Assembly: GCF_003696315.1 (NCBI RefSeq)
Contig: NZ_RFFN01000003.1
Coordinates: 558,001 to 622,000 of the forward strand
Reading direction: 5' to 3'
Length of the DNA stretch: 64,000 nt
DNA from: Pseudomonas songnenensis
GTDB lineage: Bacteria > Pseudomonadota > Gammaproteobacteria > Pseudomonadales > Pseudomonadaceae
How positions within the stretch are numbered: the first letter of the stretch is position 1; the number at the start of each line of letters is the position of its first letter. A program made the translations under genes and the position numbers. Below are positions 51,866 to 60,154 of the stretch, piece after piece. Under the pieces are notes generated by a model. It worked only from the letters and a program-made list of their open reading frames with translations. It did not search any database and had not been told where the DNA came from.

Positions 51866-53491
51866 TTAGCTGGCAGCCGCATGCGCCTCGTCACGCAGTT
51901 GCCGACGCAGCAACTTGCCTACCGCGGTCTTCGGCAGCTCGTCGCGTATCTCAAGAAAGCTCGGCATCTTGTAGCCGGTGAGGTACTGCCGGCAATGCTC
52001 GAGCAACATCTGCTCGTTGACCCCATCGTCCTTGAGGCTGACGAAGACCTTTACCGCCTCGCCCTTGCGCGCATCCGGCACGCCCACCGCCACGCATTCA
52101 CGCACGGATGGGTGCTGCATCAGCACATCCTCGATCTCGTTGGGAAAGACGTTGAAGCCGGAGACCAGGATCATGTCCTTCTTGCGGTCGACGATCTTCA
52201 CGAACCCCTCGGCATCCAGCAAGGCGATATCGCCGGTCTTCAGCCAGCCCTCGGGCGTGAGCACCTTGGCCGTTTCATCCGGGCGCTGCCAGTAGCCCTG
52301 CATCACCTGCGGTCCGCGCAACCACAGCTCGCCCGGCGTTTCCGGCGCGACGTCGTTGCCCTCGTCATCCACGGTGCGCAGTTCGGTCTCGATCAGCGCC
52401 TGGCCGATATAACCCTCGCGATACGGGCTGAGCTGAGTACCGGTCGCCACCACCGGCGAGGCCTCGGTCAGGCCGAAGCCTTCGCGGATCGGTGCACCGG
52501 TGAGCGCTCGCCAGCGCCGGCCGACTTCACTGTTGAGTGGCGCGCCGCCGGAGGTCGCCCACTTGAGGTGGGAGAAATCGATGCGGTGAAACTCCGGATG
52601 ATTCATCAGCCCGACAAACAGCGTATTGATGCCACTGAGCAGGCTGAACGGATGGCGCTGCATGGCGCCGATGGTTTCGTCCAGATTGCGCCCGTCACGG
52701 ATGAATACGGTGTGCAGGCCCATGCCCACCGAGCTCAGGCAGTTCGTGGCAAAGGCCATGATGTGATACAGCGGCAACGGCGCGATGCGCACATCCTTTT
52801 CCGGCTCAAGCAGGCCCGGCTGGTCGAACAGCTCGATGGTCTGCAGCACGTTGGCCAGCAGATTGCGGTGGCTGAGCATCGCACCCTTGGACACGCCGGT
52901 CGTACCGCCGGTGTACTGCAACAACGCCAGGCGGTCGAGACCTGTCTCGCGCTCCACCGGCGGTTTCTGCTCGCCCAGACGCAGGGCCTGCATGAAGCGC
53001 AGCGTTCCGTCCTCCTGGCTTTCGTAGATCGGCTGTTGCAAGTCATCGACGCTGGTCAGGATGATCTGCCGCAGCGCGGTGTCCGCCTGCACCGCGCGCA
53101 CCTGCGGCAGCAGGCGGTCGAGCACAAGAATCGCCCTGGCGCCGGAATCGTGGAACTGATGCCGGGCTTCGGCAGCGGTGTACTGCGGATTAGTGTTGAC
53201 GATCACCAGCCCGGCCTTGAGCGCCCCGAATACGGCGATTGGATACTGCAAGCAATTGGGCAGCTGTAGCGCCAGCCGGTCACCGGGTTGCAGACCCGCG
53301 TGATACCGGAGGTAGCAGGCGAAGGCGTCGGCACGACTGCCCAGCTCGGCGTAGCTGAGGCGGTCGTCGCCGCAGGAAAATGCCGTGCGCTGCGGATGCT
53401 TCGCGCAGGCTTGAGACAGCAGGTCATGGACGTTCTGGTAGCCGCCACGGGCGAGTTCGGCAGCCACGTAGCCTTGCACGGAAGCGGACAT
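51866..53491 (-). CDS. Long/medium-chain acyl-CoA ligase (FadD-like, AMP-forming)
   Basis: The 541-residue adenylate-forming enzyme has the P-loop-like motif YTGGTTGVSKGAM (about 193-205), the GFGLTEASPV motif, and the WLKTGDIALLD and VDRKKDMILVSGFNVFPNEIE hinge signature. The catalytic lysine is in PKTAVGKLLRRQLRDE. It activates fatty or related carboxylic acids to CoA thioesters. ATG at 53491 was chosen because GGAG lies seven bases upstream; the ATG two codons earlier would be only one base from it. The nearby PimC/PimD/PimF-like genes make a pimelate-type or other dicarboxylate/alkanoate substrate possible. A CGAAAC-type half-site lies 36 bases before the start. Confidence 0.88.
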   Translation of the reverse strand: MSASVQGYVAAELARGGYQNVHDLLSQACAKHPQRTAFSCGDDRLSYAELGSRADAFACYLRYHAGLQPGDRLALQLPNCLQYPIAVFGALKAGLVIVNTNPQYTAAEARHQFHDSGARAILVLDRLLPQVRAVQADTALRQIILTSVDDLQQPIYESQEDGTLRFMQALRLGEQKPPVERETGLDRLALLQYTGGTTGVSKGAMLSHRNLLANVLQTIELFDQPGLLEPEKDVRIAPLPLYHIMAFATNCLSSVGMGLHTVFIRDGRNLDETIGAMQRHPFSLLSGINTLFVGLMNHPEFHRIDFSHLKWATSGGAPLNSEVGRRWRALTGAPIREGFGLTEASPVVATGTQLSPYREGYIGQALIETELRTVDDEGNDVAPETPGELWLRGPQVMQGYWQRPDETAKVLTPEGWLKTGDIALLDAEGFVKIVDRKKDMILVSGFNVFPNEIEDVLMQHPSVRECVAVGVPDARKGEAVKVFVSLKDDGVNEQMLLEHCRQYLTGYKMPSFLEIRDELPKTAVGKLLRRQLRDEAHAAAS

Positions 53492-53660
53492 CGACATTCT
53501 CCAAAATGAATTATTGTTTTACTGTGCGAAACTGGATGTCGAATCCGATAGTAGTAGAACGGTTTTGCCCTCGCAATGATCGCCAATGGCCGCACTGCCC
53601 GGCGTCGGGCGATCTGCTATCGTTCGCCACCGCTGCCCACTAGCCAGACAGACCGAGACC

Positions 53661-54446
53661 ATGAGCGACGACATCGAAGACACCGGCACACCCAAGGATC
53701 GCAAGTTCGTCGAGGCCCTGGCCCGCGGGCTGGACGTGCTGCGTGCCTTCACCCATGGCTCGGTGGTGATGGGCAACCAGGACATCGCACGCATCACCGG
53801 GCTGCCAAAGCCCACCGTGTCGCGCATGACCTACACCCTGACCAAGCTGGGCTACCTCAGCTATTCCCAGCAACTGGAGAAGTACCAGCTCGACTCCGGC
53901 GTGCTGGCGCTGGGTTATGCCTACGTCTCCAACCTGCGCGTGCGTCAGCTAGCCAAGCCGTACATGGATGAGTTCGCCCGCCGCACCAACACCACCGTGG
54001 GCCTGACCTGCCGCGATCGGCTGTCGATGATCTACGTGGAAAACTGCCGCCCGGCCGAGGTCACCACCCTGCGCATGGACGCCGGCGTGCGTCTGCCCCT
54101 GGCCACCACCGCCGCCGGGCGCGCCTTTCTCGCCGCCACCCCGGAGAAGGAGCGCGAGCATCTGATGGCCGCACTGGCCGCCAAGTACGGTGATGGCTGG
54201 ACTGCCATCGAGGCTTCGCTGCACGCCTCCTTCGAGGAATTCGTGCAGCACGGCTTCTGCCTGTCGCTCGGCGACTGGGACCGCAACGTGATGGCCGCCG
54301 GCGTGCCGCTGCACCTGGCCGACGGCAGCATCATGGCGCTGACCTGTGGCGCGCCGTCATTCCAGCTCAGCGAGGACACCCTGAAGAACTCGCTGGCCCA
54401 CCAGCTGGAAATGCTCGCCCGCGATATCGAAAGCCTCGGCGTGTGA
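53661..54446 (+). CDS. IclR-family transcriptional regulator
   Basis: The 261-residue protein has the N-terminal winged helix (FVEALARGLDVLRAF, then IARITGLPKPTVSRMTYTL at about 45-63) and the C-terminal effector-binding domain with DAGVRLPLATTAAGRAFLAA and the NVMAAGVPL/ALTCGAPSFQLS segments. IclR regulators control catabolic operons in response to small acids. It is divergent from the acyl-CoA ligase gene (169 bases) and is the obvious candidate regulator of the surrounding acyl-CoA genes. The start at 53661 gives a typical N-terminus; the earlier in-frame ATG at 53586 lacks family sequence. Confidence 0.9.
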   Translation: MSDDIEDTGTPKDRKFVEALARGLDVLRAFTHGSVVMGNQDIARITGLPKPTVSRMTYTLTKLGYLSYSQQLEKYQLDSGVLALGYAYVSNLRVRQLAKPYMDEFARRTNTTVGLTCRDRLSMIYVENCRPAEVTTLRMDAGVRLPLATTAAGRAFLAATPEKEREHLMAALAAKYGDGWTAIEASLHASFEEFVQHGFCLSLGDWDRNVMAAGVPLHLADGSIMALTCGAPSFQLSEDTLKNSLAHQLEMLARDIESLGV

Positions 54447-54449
54447 TCG

Positions 54450-55028
54450 TCAGGCCCTGACGCTGGCCCAGGCGATGTCCGCGAGCAGCTCGCGGCAGTC
54501 GGCCAGTGCAGTGCGGGAACGTCCCGCCAGCCAGTTACGCGCCATGTCGTGGCAGGGTCCGATCACCACCGCGAGAAAGCAGTCGCCGGGCATCCGCCGA
54601 AAGGCTCCGCTTTCCCGATGGCGCCGCAGAATCGCTCCGACCCGCTCGCCGTGGATGCGATTGACCTCGCGCAGCCGTTCGCCCATCTCCCCCGCCTCGA
54701 CCCGCCCGCGGTTGTGCAGGACGAAGCGCGCCCAATCCGGGTTCGCCACCACCCAGTCGATGTAGCTGGTGACGAACAGCCGGACGCAGGCCTCGGCATC
54801 CAGCGTCTCGATCAGCCCGGCTTCGAGCAGCGCGGCATACTCACCAATGCCTTCCAGATACAGCGCGGCGATGATCCGCTCACGATTGCCGAAGTGGTGA
54901 TAGAGGCTGCCAATGCTGGCGCCGGAACGATCACGAATCATCTCGATGGTAGTCGCTTCCACGCCGAACTCGGTGAAACAGGCGAGTGCGGCCTGAAGGA
55001 TTTCCTGCTTGCGGCTACTACGGGCCAT
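54450..55028 (-). CDS. TetR-family transcriptional regulator
   Basis: The 192-residue protein has the TetR helix-turn-helix at the N-terminus (KQEILQAALACFTEFGVEATTIEMIRDRSGASIGSLYHHFGNRERI, about 7-52) and a helical ligand-binding domain. It converges with the iclR-type gene, the stops being three bases apart, and diverges from the hydrolase at 55128. A dyad in the 99-base divergent region is a likely operator, so it probably represses itself and the hydrolase. Confidence 0.9.
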   Translation of the reverse strand: MARSSRKQEILQAALACFTEFGVEATTIEMIRDRSGASIGSLYHHFGNRERIIAALYLEGIGEYAALLEAGLIETLDAEACVRLFVTSYIDWVVANPDWARFVLHNRGRVEAGEMGERLREVNRIHGERVGAILRRHRESGAFRRMPGDCFLAVVIGPCHDMARNWLAGRSRTALADCRELLADIAWASVRA

Positions 55029-55045
55029 CCGGCCTCCCGTCTGAC

Positions 55046-55072
55046 TAGAATAATTTTCTAGAATTATCTTCT
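55046..55072. promoter_or_regulatory. Candidate TetR operator
   Basis: The perfect palindrome TTCTAGAA (55056-55063) lies in a longer AT-rich quasi-palindrome, TAGAATAATT...TTATCTTCTA, between the divergent tetR-type and hydrolase genes, the usual place for a TetR operator. Confidence 0.55.
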
Positions 55073-55127
55073 ACCCTTCGTATACTGCACCGATCGCAGC
55101 AATCGCAGAAGCGCGGAGAACAACAAG

Positions 55128-56012
55128 ATGGCGACGATACAGGTTGAAGAACGCACCATCGACAATGGCAATGGCCATGCCCTGTCCAGCTGCTGGTATC
55201 AGCCGAGCAGCGCGCCATATGGCGTCGTGCTGATCGCGCCGGCGATGGGCGTGCCGCAGCGCTTCTATACCGACTTCGCCACCTGGCTCGCCGAGCGCGG
55301 CTATCAGGTAGTGACCTTCGATTACCTGGGCATGGGCCGCTCGCGGCGGGTGCCGCTCCGCCAGCTGAACGTGGACATCCTCGACTGGGCGCGCCATGAC
55401 TGTAGCGCGGTACTGGACAAGGCCGCCGAGGCCGCCGGTGAGCTGCCGCTGTACTGGATCGGCCACAGCGTCGGCGCGCAGATCCTGCCGCTGGTCAACG
55501 GCCATGAGCGCCTGACCCGCATCGTCACCATCGCCGCCGGCAGCGGCTACTGGCGCGAGAACAGCCCGCAGATCCGCAACAAGGCCTGGCTGCTCTGGCA
55601 TGGCCTGGCGCCCGTGCTGACCGCCGTGGCCGGCTACTTCCCGGGCGGTCGTATCGGGGCGGTCGGCGACCTGCCCGCCGGGGTGATTCGCCAGTGGCGG
55701 CGCTGGTGCCTGCATCCGGACTACCTGGTCGGTGTCGAGGGCGAGCCCATGCGCCAGGCCTTCGCAGCCGTGCGCACGCCGCTGACCTCACTGTCCTTCA
55801 GCGACGACGAGATGATGTCGGCGCGCAACACCGAATCCCTGCATGGCTTCTACAGCTCGGCACCGAAAACCATGCAGCGCATCGCGCCCGCGGAAATTGG
55901 CGCCACGCGGATCGGCCACTTCGGCTTCTTCCGTCGCGGTTTCGCCGACAACCTCTGGACGCCGCGTTTGTTGCCAGAGCTGATACCAAACCAACAACAA
56001 ACGGTGGTGTGA
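55128..56012 (+). CDS. Alpha/beta hydrolase
   Basis: The 294-residue protein has the alpha/beta-hydrolase core: nucleophile elbow IGHSVGAQ (GxSxG) near residue 115, an oxyanion-region segment LIAPAMGVPQRFY near 36-48, and a C-terminal His in IGHFGFF near 274. Lid residues between about 145 and 200 are hydrophobic. It may cleave an ester or thioester, or act as a lipase-like esterase; substrate unknown. GGAGA precedes the start. It is divergent from its presumed TetR regulator and 147 bases before the MFS gene. Confidence 0.85.
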   Translation: MATIQVEERTIDNGNGHALSSCWYQPSSAPYGVVLIAPAMGVPQRFYTDFATWLAERGYQVVTFDYLGMGRSRRVPLRQLNVDILDWARHDCSAVLDKAAEAAGELPLYWIGHSVGAQILPLVNGHERLTRIVTIAAGSGYWRENSPQIRNKAWLLWHGLAPVLTAVAGYFPGGRIGAVGDLPAGVIRQWRRWCLHPDYLVGVEGEPMRQAFAAVRTPLTSLSFSDDEMMSARNTESLHGFYSSAPKTMQRIAPAEIGATRIGHFGFFRRGFADNLWTPRLLPELIPNQQQTVV

Positions 56013-56028
56013 GCATACAAACACGTAA

Positions 56029-56069
56029 GTTTCGCAGAGCGGAACATCGCTAGTATATTTCGAAACATA
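56029..56069. promoter_or_regulatory. Candidate operators upstream of the MFS gene
   Basis: GTTTCG-N5-CGGAAC spans 56029-56045, and an imperfect palindrome centred on TTTCGAAA (56058-56065) follows. The GTTTCG/CGGAAC half-sites also occur before the fadB-like gene and one before the ligase gene. Confidence 0.4.
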
Positions 56070-56159
56070 TGCGAGGGTTATTCACCTTGCCGGATGGCTG
56101 ATCTCCGACAAAAGTGAGGATGGGCTGGTTACAGCCCTCCTCGCCAATGGAGCCTTGCC

Positions 56160-57518
56160 ATGCACAACAACAATAACGGCTACCCCTCGAGCACCCGCGC
56201 TTGGGTCACGGTCGCCATCCTCATGCTCGCCTACGTGCTGTCCTTCGTCGATCGGCAGATCCTCAACCTGCTGGTCGAGCCGATCCGCCGCGACCTGGAC
56301 ATCACCGACACCCACATGAGCCTGCTGATGGGCTTCTCCTTCGCGGTGTTCTACACCATCTGCGGCGTGCCCATCGGACGCCTGGCCGACCGCAAGAGCC
56401 GCCGCGGCATCATCGCCATCGGCGTGCTGGTGTGGAGCCTGATGACCGCGCTGTGCGGTACCGCGCGGACCTTCTGGCAGTTTCTCGTGTTCCGCATCGG
56501 CGTCGGTGTCGGCGAGGCCGCACTGTCGCCCTCGGCCTATTCGCTGATCGCCGACAGCTTCCCGCCCAAGTTGCGCGGCACCGCCATGAGCGTCTATTCG
56601 ATGGGCATCTACATCGGCTCCGGTCTGGCCTTTCTGCTCGGCGGGCTGGTGGTCAAGTTCGCCTCGGCCCAAGGTGATGTGGAGCTGCCGGTGCTCGGCA
56701 TGGTCCGCCCCTGGCAGCTGATCTTCCTCGTGCTCGGTGCAGCCGGCGTACTGTTCACCGCCGTGCTCTTGCTGATCCGCGAGCCGTCGCGCAAGGGCGT
56801 CGGCGCCGGCGTCGAAGTGCCACTCAGCGAGGTGGCGGGCTACATCCGCCAGAACCGCCGCACCGTGCTGTGCCACAACTTCGGCTTCGCCTGCCTGGCG
56901 TTCGCCGCCTATGGCAGTTCGGCGTGGATTCCGACGTTCTTCATCCGCACCTACGGCTGGTCGGCCAGCGACGTCGGCGTGCTCTACGGCTCCGTAGTAG
57001 CGGTGGCCGGCTCGATCGGCATCATCGCCGGCGGGCGGCTGTCGGACCTGTTGCACCGCCGCGGCTATCGCGACGCGCCGCTGCGCGTGGGCATCATCTC
57101 CGCCGCGCTGACCCTGCCGCTCAATCTCGCCTACCTGGCCGGCACCGGCGAACTGGCGCTGGCGCTGATCGCCCTGCACGTCTTCACCATCGCCATGCCC
57201 TTCGGCGTCGGGCCGGCGGCGATTCAGGAAATCATGCCCAACTCCATGCGCGGCCAGGCCTCGGCGGTATACCTGTTCGTCATCACCATGGTCGGCCTCG
57301 GCATCGGCCCGACCGCGGTGGCGCTGGGCACCGATTTCGTCTTCGGCGACGACAACGCCCTGCGCTACTCGCTGCTGATCGTCACCGGCGTTGCGCTGGT
57401 CGGCGCAATTATCCTGCTAGGCATGGGGCTCAAGCATTACCGCGGCAGCCTGGACCGGCTGCAGGAATGGAAGCCTCAGGGTGCGGCGCCAGTCGGGGCA
57501 GAGGCGAAACCGGCCTGA
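56160..57518 (+). CDS. MFS transporter (spinster-like group)
   Basis: The 452-residue protein has twelve membrane helices. The MFS motif A is GRLADRKSRRG near residue 72-82, and the N-terminal FVDRQILNLLVEPIRRDL is typical of spinster-like MFS permeases, which often carry organic acids or hydrophobic metabolites. The C-terminal tail is charged and cytoplasmic. It sits among acyl-CoA catabolic genes, so uptake of the acid degraded by this region is a reasonable inference. It ends before a strong terminator shared with the convergent acyl-CoA dehydrogenase gene. Confidence 0.88.
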   Translation: MHNNNNGYPSSTRAWVTVAILMLAYVLSFVDRQILNLLVEPIRRDLDITDTHMSLLMGFSFAVFYTICGVPIGRLADRKSRRGIIAIGVLVWSLMTALCGTARTFWQFLVFRIGVGVGEAALSPSAYSLIADSFPPKLRGTAMSVYSMGIYIGSGLAFLLGGLVVKFASAQGDVELPVLGMVRPWQLIFLVLGAAGVLFTAVLLLIREPSRKGVGAGVEVPLSEVAGYIRQNRRTVLCHNFGFACLAFAAYGSSAWIPTFFIRTYGWSASDVGVLYGSVVAVAGSIGIIAGGRLSDLLHRRGYRDAPLRVGIISAALTLPLNLAYLAGTGELALALIALHVFTIAMPFGVGPAAIQEIMPNSMRGQASAVYLFVITMVGLGIGPTAVALGTDFVFGDDNALRYSLLIVTGVALVGAIILLGMGLKHYRGSLDRLQEWKPQGAAPVGAEAKPA

Positions 57519-57536
57519 TCGGACGCGGGACGTCAG

Positions 57537-57613
57537 GCGCAGGGTGGATCACGCTTCAGCGATCCACCGGTGCCGCCCCAACCGCGAAGGATGTGAAACG
57601 TGCCATCCACCCT
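57537..57613. repeat. Second REP-like palindromic block
   Basis: GGTGGATC (57543-57550) and GATCCACC (57561-57568) form a hairpin. A further CATCCACCCTGCC near 57602-57614 can pair instead with the 5' arm GCAGGGTGGAT. It shares the AGGGTGGAT core with the repeat at 7571-7646 and lies in the same kind of place, after a gene end. Confidence 0.5.
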
Positions 57614-57710
57614 GCCAGTCCGTTCGCGTACTTGGCTCAGCGCCGGAGCCAGCAAATGCGCGGACAAGTCCTCTTCCCTAAAACAATCACCGCAACGGTA
57701 TCCCTCCCAC

Positions 57711-57741
57711 AAAAAACCCGCTCCTGAGAGCGGGTTTTTTC
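57711..57741. terminator. Bidirectional intrinsic terminator, MFS / acyl-CoA dehydrogenase
   Basis: AAAAAACCCGCTC and GAGCGGGTTTTTT form a stem around CTGA, with T runs on both strands, between convergent genes. Confidence 0.9.
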
Positions 57742-57759
57742 ATGCTGCAGGCGGGACGA

Positions 57760-58902
57760 TCAGGCCACCTGCATCAGCTTCGCATAGGCCTTCAGGTGGT
57801 GGTCGTCGTCACCGAACTGGTGGGCGATCATCACCAGGCGCTTGGCGTGGTGGGCGAGGTTGTATTCCCAGGTCATGCCGATGCCGCCGTGTAGCTGGAT
57901 CGCTTCCTCGGCCACCTTGCGTGCGGCGCGGGCGCAGATGTATTTGGCGGCGGCGATGATGCGGCTGCGCTCGTCGTTGTCTTCGCCATCGGCAAAGGTC
58001 GCGGCGAGGATCGCCATGCTGGTGGCCTGCTCCAGCTCGGTCTGCATGTCCACCATGCGATGCTGCAGCACCTGGAACTTGCCGATCGGCACGCCGAACT
58101 GCTTGCGCGTCTTCAGGTAGTCAAGGGTCAGCTTGCAGGCTTCGTCCATGCTGCCCAGCGCATCGGCGCACTGCGCGGCGATGGCGCGGCCCTGCTGGTA
58201 GCGCATAGCTGAGAGCGCGTTGCCGACGTCGCCAAGCAGCGAATCAGCGCCCACCTGCACGTTGTCGAGGAACAGCTCGCAGCCCTTGCGTCCATCGATG
58301 GTCGGGTAGACGCGGCGGCTGACGCCTGGGGCGTTCGGATCGACGAGGAACAGACTGATGCCGGTTTCGTCACGGCTGTCACCAGACGTGCGCGCGGAGA
58401 CGATGATCTTGCCGGCGCTGTGCCCGCCAATCACCACGGCCTTGCGCCCGGACAGGCGATAACCGCCGTCGACCGCTTCGGCTTTGGTCTGTACGTCGTG
58501 GAGGTTGTAGTGGCTCTGCGGCTCGTCGAACGCGACCGCCAGTTGCAGCGAACCGGCCGCGACCTGCGGCAGCAGATCGTCTTTCTGCGCGTCGCTGCCC
58601 AGCTGATTCAACAGCCCGCCAGCGAAGATCACCGATTGCAGATACGGCTCCAGCGTCAGACCGCGACCCAGTTCGGTCATGACCAGCATGGTTTCCACGC
58701 CGCCGCCGCCAAAGCCGCCGACGTCCTCGGAGAACGGCACCGCGGTCAGGCCCAGTTCGCCCAGCTGCGACCAGAACTCGGCGGAAAAGCCCAGCTCGGA
58801 CTCGCTGAATTTCTCGCGCTGTTCGAACGGATAGGCGTCGCGCACCAGGCGCGCCGCGGTGTCTTGCAGCATTTGCTGCTCTTCAGTCAGTTTGAAGTCC
58901 AT
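57760..58902 (-). CDS. Acyl-CoA dehydrogenase, PimD-like small subunit
   Basis: The 380-residue flavoprotein has the acyl-CoA dehydrogenase N-terminal helical domain (MDFKLTEEQQMLQDTAARLV), a middle beta domain and the C-terminal domain with RKQFGVPIGKFQVLQHRMVDM and AIQLHGGIGMTWEYNLAHHAKRL, whose Glu in TWEY is at the usual catalytic place. It resembles the small subunit of pimeloyl-CoA dehydrogenase (PimD). Its partner begins 12 bases upstream, so a heteromeric alpha-beta dehydrogenase is likely. The chain type of the substrate is not certain. Confidence 0.88.
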   Translation of the reverse strand: MDFKLTEEQQMLQDTAARLVRDAYPFEQREKFSESELGFSAEFWSQLGELGLTAVPFSEDVGGFGGGGVETMLVMTELGRGLTLEPYLQSVIFAGGLLNQLGSDAQKDDLLPQVAAGSLQLAVAFDEPQSHYNLHDVQTKAEAVDGGYRLSGRKAVVIGGHSAGKIIVSARTSGDSRDETGISLFLVDPNAPGVSRRVYPTIDGRKGCELFLDNVQVGADSLLGDVGNALSAMRYQQGRAIAAQCADALGSMDEACKLTLDYLKTRKQFGVPIGKFQVLQHRMVDMQTELEQATSMAILAATFADGEDNDERSRIIAAAKYICARAARKVAEEAIQLHGGIGMTWEYNLAHHAKRLVMIAHQFGDDDHHLKAYAKLMQVA

Positions 58903-58914
58903 TGCGGTGCCCCC

Positions 58915-60111
58915 TTACAGCTCGAGAATCATCTTCGAGACGATGTTCTTCTGGATTTCGTTGGAGCCGCCGAAGATCGACAGCTTGCGCATGTTGAAGT
59001 AGTCGCCGGCCAGCGACGCGCTGTAGTCGGCGTGCAAGAGCTCACCGTCGTAGTCCAGCTGCATCTCCTCTTCGAGGAACGGCAACGCGTAGGGGCCGAT
59101 GACCTTGCGCAAGAGGTGAGTGATCGCCTGGCGGATCTCGGTGCCCTTGACCTTGAGAATCGAGGACTCGGCACCGGGCACGCCGCCCTCCTTCGCCGCC
59201 GCAAGGATGCGCAGGGTGCTCATCTCGATGGCCATCAGCTGCATCTCGACCTCCGCGACCTGGGCGCGGAACAGCGGGTCTTCGAGCATGGGCTTGCCGT
59301 CGCAGACTTCCTTCATCGCGATGCGCTTGAGATGCGCCAGCACCGCCTTGGACGAGCCGATGCCGGCCAGGCCCGTGCGCTCGTGGGTCAGCAGGTACTT
59401 GGCGCAGGTCCAGCCCTGGTTTTCCTCGCCGACGAGGTTTCCCACCGGCACGCGGACATTGTCGAAGAAGACTTCGTTGACCTCGTGGTCGCCGTCCAGG
59501 GTGATGATCGGCCGCACGCTGATGCCCGGGCTCTTCATGTCGATCAGCAGGAAGCTGATGCCGCGCTGCTGCTGGGCCTCGGGGTCGGTGCGCACCAGGC
59601 AGAAGATCATGTTGGCGTGCTGACCGAGGGTGGTCCAGGTCTTCTGGCCGTTGACCACGTAGTGGTCGCCGTCACGCACGGCGCGGGTCTTGAGGCTGGC
59701 GAGGTCGGAACCGGCACCGGGCTCGGAATAGCCCTGGCACCACCAGTCTTCACCGGAGAGGATGCGCGGCAGGTAATGGTCGATCTGCTGCTGGGTGCCG
59801 AACTTGATGATCACCGGGGCGACCATGTTGACGCCGAAGGGCACGGTACGCGGCGCCCCGAAGGCGGAGCACTCCTCGTCGAAGATGTGCTTTTCCACCG
59901 GTCCCCAGGTGGTGCCGCCCAGCTCCACCGGCCAGCCCGGCGCGTACCAGCCGCGCTTGACCAGGATCTGCTGCCAGCGCTGGTGATCTTCCTTGGACAT
60001 GTGCTTGCCGAGCTTGACCTTGGCGGCGATGTCCGCCGGCAGCTCGCTTTTCAGGAAGGCGCGCACTTCATCGCGGAAGGCGAGCTCTTCGGCCGTGTAG
60101 TTGACGTTCAT
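58915..60111 (-). CDS. Acyl-CoA dehydrogenase, PimC-like large subunit
   Basis: The 398-residue protein has the full acyl-CoA dehydrogenase layout: N-terminal helices (TAEELAFRDEVRAFLKSELP), CQGYSEPGAGSDLASLKTRA and NGQKTWTTLGQHA in the middle domain, and FGGSNEIQKNIVSKMILEL at the C-terminus. It is closest in feel to PimC, the large subunit of pimeloyl-CoA dehydrogenase, which acts with a PimD partner. The ATG at 60111 has GAGGA seven bases before it; a longer upstream frame is overlapped by the fadB-like gene. It is followed at 12 bases by the PimD-like gene and preceded at 43 bases by the fadB-like gene. Confidence 0.88.
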   Translation of the reverse strand: MNVNYTAEELAFRDEVRAFLKSELPADIAAKVKLGKHMSKEDHQRWQQILVKRGWYAPGWPVELGGTTWGPVEKHIFDEECSAFGAPRTVPFGVNMVAPVIIKFGTQQQIDHYLPRILSGEDWWCQGYSEPGAGSDLASLKTRAVRDGDHYVVNGQKTWTTLGQHANMIFCLVRTDPEAQQQRGISFLLIDMKSPGISVRPIITLDGDHEVNEVFFDNVRVPVGNLVGEENQGWTCAKYLLTHERTGLAGIGSSKAVLAHLKRIAMKEVCDGKPMLEDPLFRAQVAEVEMQLMAIEMSTLRILAAAKEGGVPGAESSILKVKGTEIRQAITHLLRKVIGPYALPFLEEEMQLDYDGELLHADYSASLAGDYFNMRKLSIFGGSNEIQKNIVSKMILEL

Positions 60112-60154
60112 GGGAAATTCCTCATGGTGCGTTCGGATTGCAGGCGGGTCGCTT

